DNA from: Longimicrobiales bacterium
Lineage (GTDB): Bacteria; Gemmatimonadota; Gemmatimonadetes; Longimicrobiales; Gaopeijiaceae
Direction of reading: 5' to 3'
DNA length: 64,000 nucleotides
Assembly (NCBI GenBank): GCA_958296005.1
Contig: CATQHQ010000002.1
Coordinates: forward strand, 1,547,501 to 1,611,500
A program made the translations under genes and the position numbers. The notes beneath the pieces were generated by a model. The model made no database searches, was not told the DNA's origin, and saw only the letters and a program-made list of their open reading frames with translations. This document shows positions 63,957-64,000 of the stretch, one piece after another; within the stretch, counting starts at the first letter, position 1, and every line of letters begins with the position of its first letter.

Positions 63957-64000
63957 GATCCGGCCCTCTCGGTTCCTCTCGACCGCCTGCGCGGCAGCGC
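63953..64000 (-). CDS. Partial gene, C-terminal end of unknown protein
   Basis: An open frame enters from the window edge and ends at a TGA whose bases overlap the secretin GTG start (GTGA), the junction type typical in this genome. Only about 15 codons are visible (ALPRRRSRGTERAGS). In pilus operons this position is often held by pilP, but nothing in the fragment confirms that. Confidence 0.3.
   Translation of the reverse strand, partial: ALPRRRSRGTERAGS

Overview
The window is 64 kb of dense, GC-rich bacterial chromosome made almost entirely of housekeeping genes. The cell envelope is Gram-negative in type: a TonB-receptor-like outer-membrane protein, a Tsx-like channel, a secretin, a prepilin peptidase and a lipoprotein. 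The mix of gene neighbourhoods (aroC-aroK-topA-trmFO-xerC-hslV-hslU-argF-gcvT; an atpZ/atpI-led ATP synthase operon; icd-pepA-yicC-gmk-rpoZ-coaBC-udg-dnaB) suggests Gemmatimonadota or a close relative. That placement is an inference from gene content, not a phylogeny. GTG and TTG starts are common, and four-base ATGA/GTGA overlaps join many neighbours.

Layout. 12-11443 (minus): icd, pepA, outer-membrane protein, yicC, gmk, rpoZ, coaBC, udg, dnaB, ispD, tsaC. 11685-15090 (plus): a Fic protein lacking its catalytic histidine, then ruvX, mltG, thiE. 15121-18722 (minus): a 23S-5S rRNA unit with its own promoter, a boxA-like leader and terminator, and no 16S gene. 18723-26727 (minus): the complete F1Fo ATP synthase operon, ending in a PHP-domain phosphoesterase. 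26884-30536 (plus): moxR, a CNNM/CorC protein, a gamma-carbonic-anhydrase-like protein with a C-terminal Cys cluster, and a membrane protein. 30533-36890 (mixed strands): aldehyde dehydrogenase, prepilin peptidase, rRNA/tRNA methyltransferase, thiD, punA, nupC.

36891-48914 (plus) is a proteostasis block: dnaK and htrA, then tRNA-Leu, tig, clpP, clpX, lon, engB, a lipoprotein and a Tsx-like channel. The dnaK upstream region holds an exact sigma-54 -24/-12 sequence and two 17-bp palindromes 42 bp apart. 48942-64000 (minus): secretin, aroC, aroK, topA, trmFO, an atypical HNH protein, xerC, hslV, hslU, argF, gcvT and a sigma-54 activator whose receiver domain looks degenerate.

The genes form functional groups. 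ATP synthesis is complete in one operon. Three AAA+ proteases (ClpXP, Lon, HslUV), two chaperones (DnaK, trigger factor) and HtrA lie within about 18 kb. Tsx-like channel, NupC and PunA could form a purine nucleoside uptake and salvage route. The points most worth a second look are the putative sigma-54 dnaK promoter with its phased palindromes, the HNH gene inside a conserved operon, the unlinked 23S-5S unit, and the Fic and carbonic-anhydrase-like proteins with altered active sites. No insertion sequence, prophage or CRISPR array was seen.
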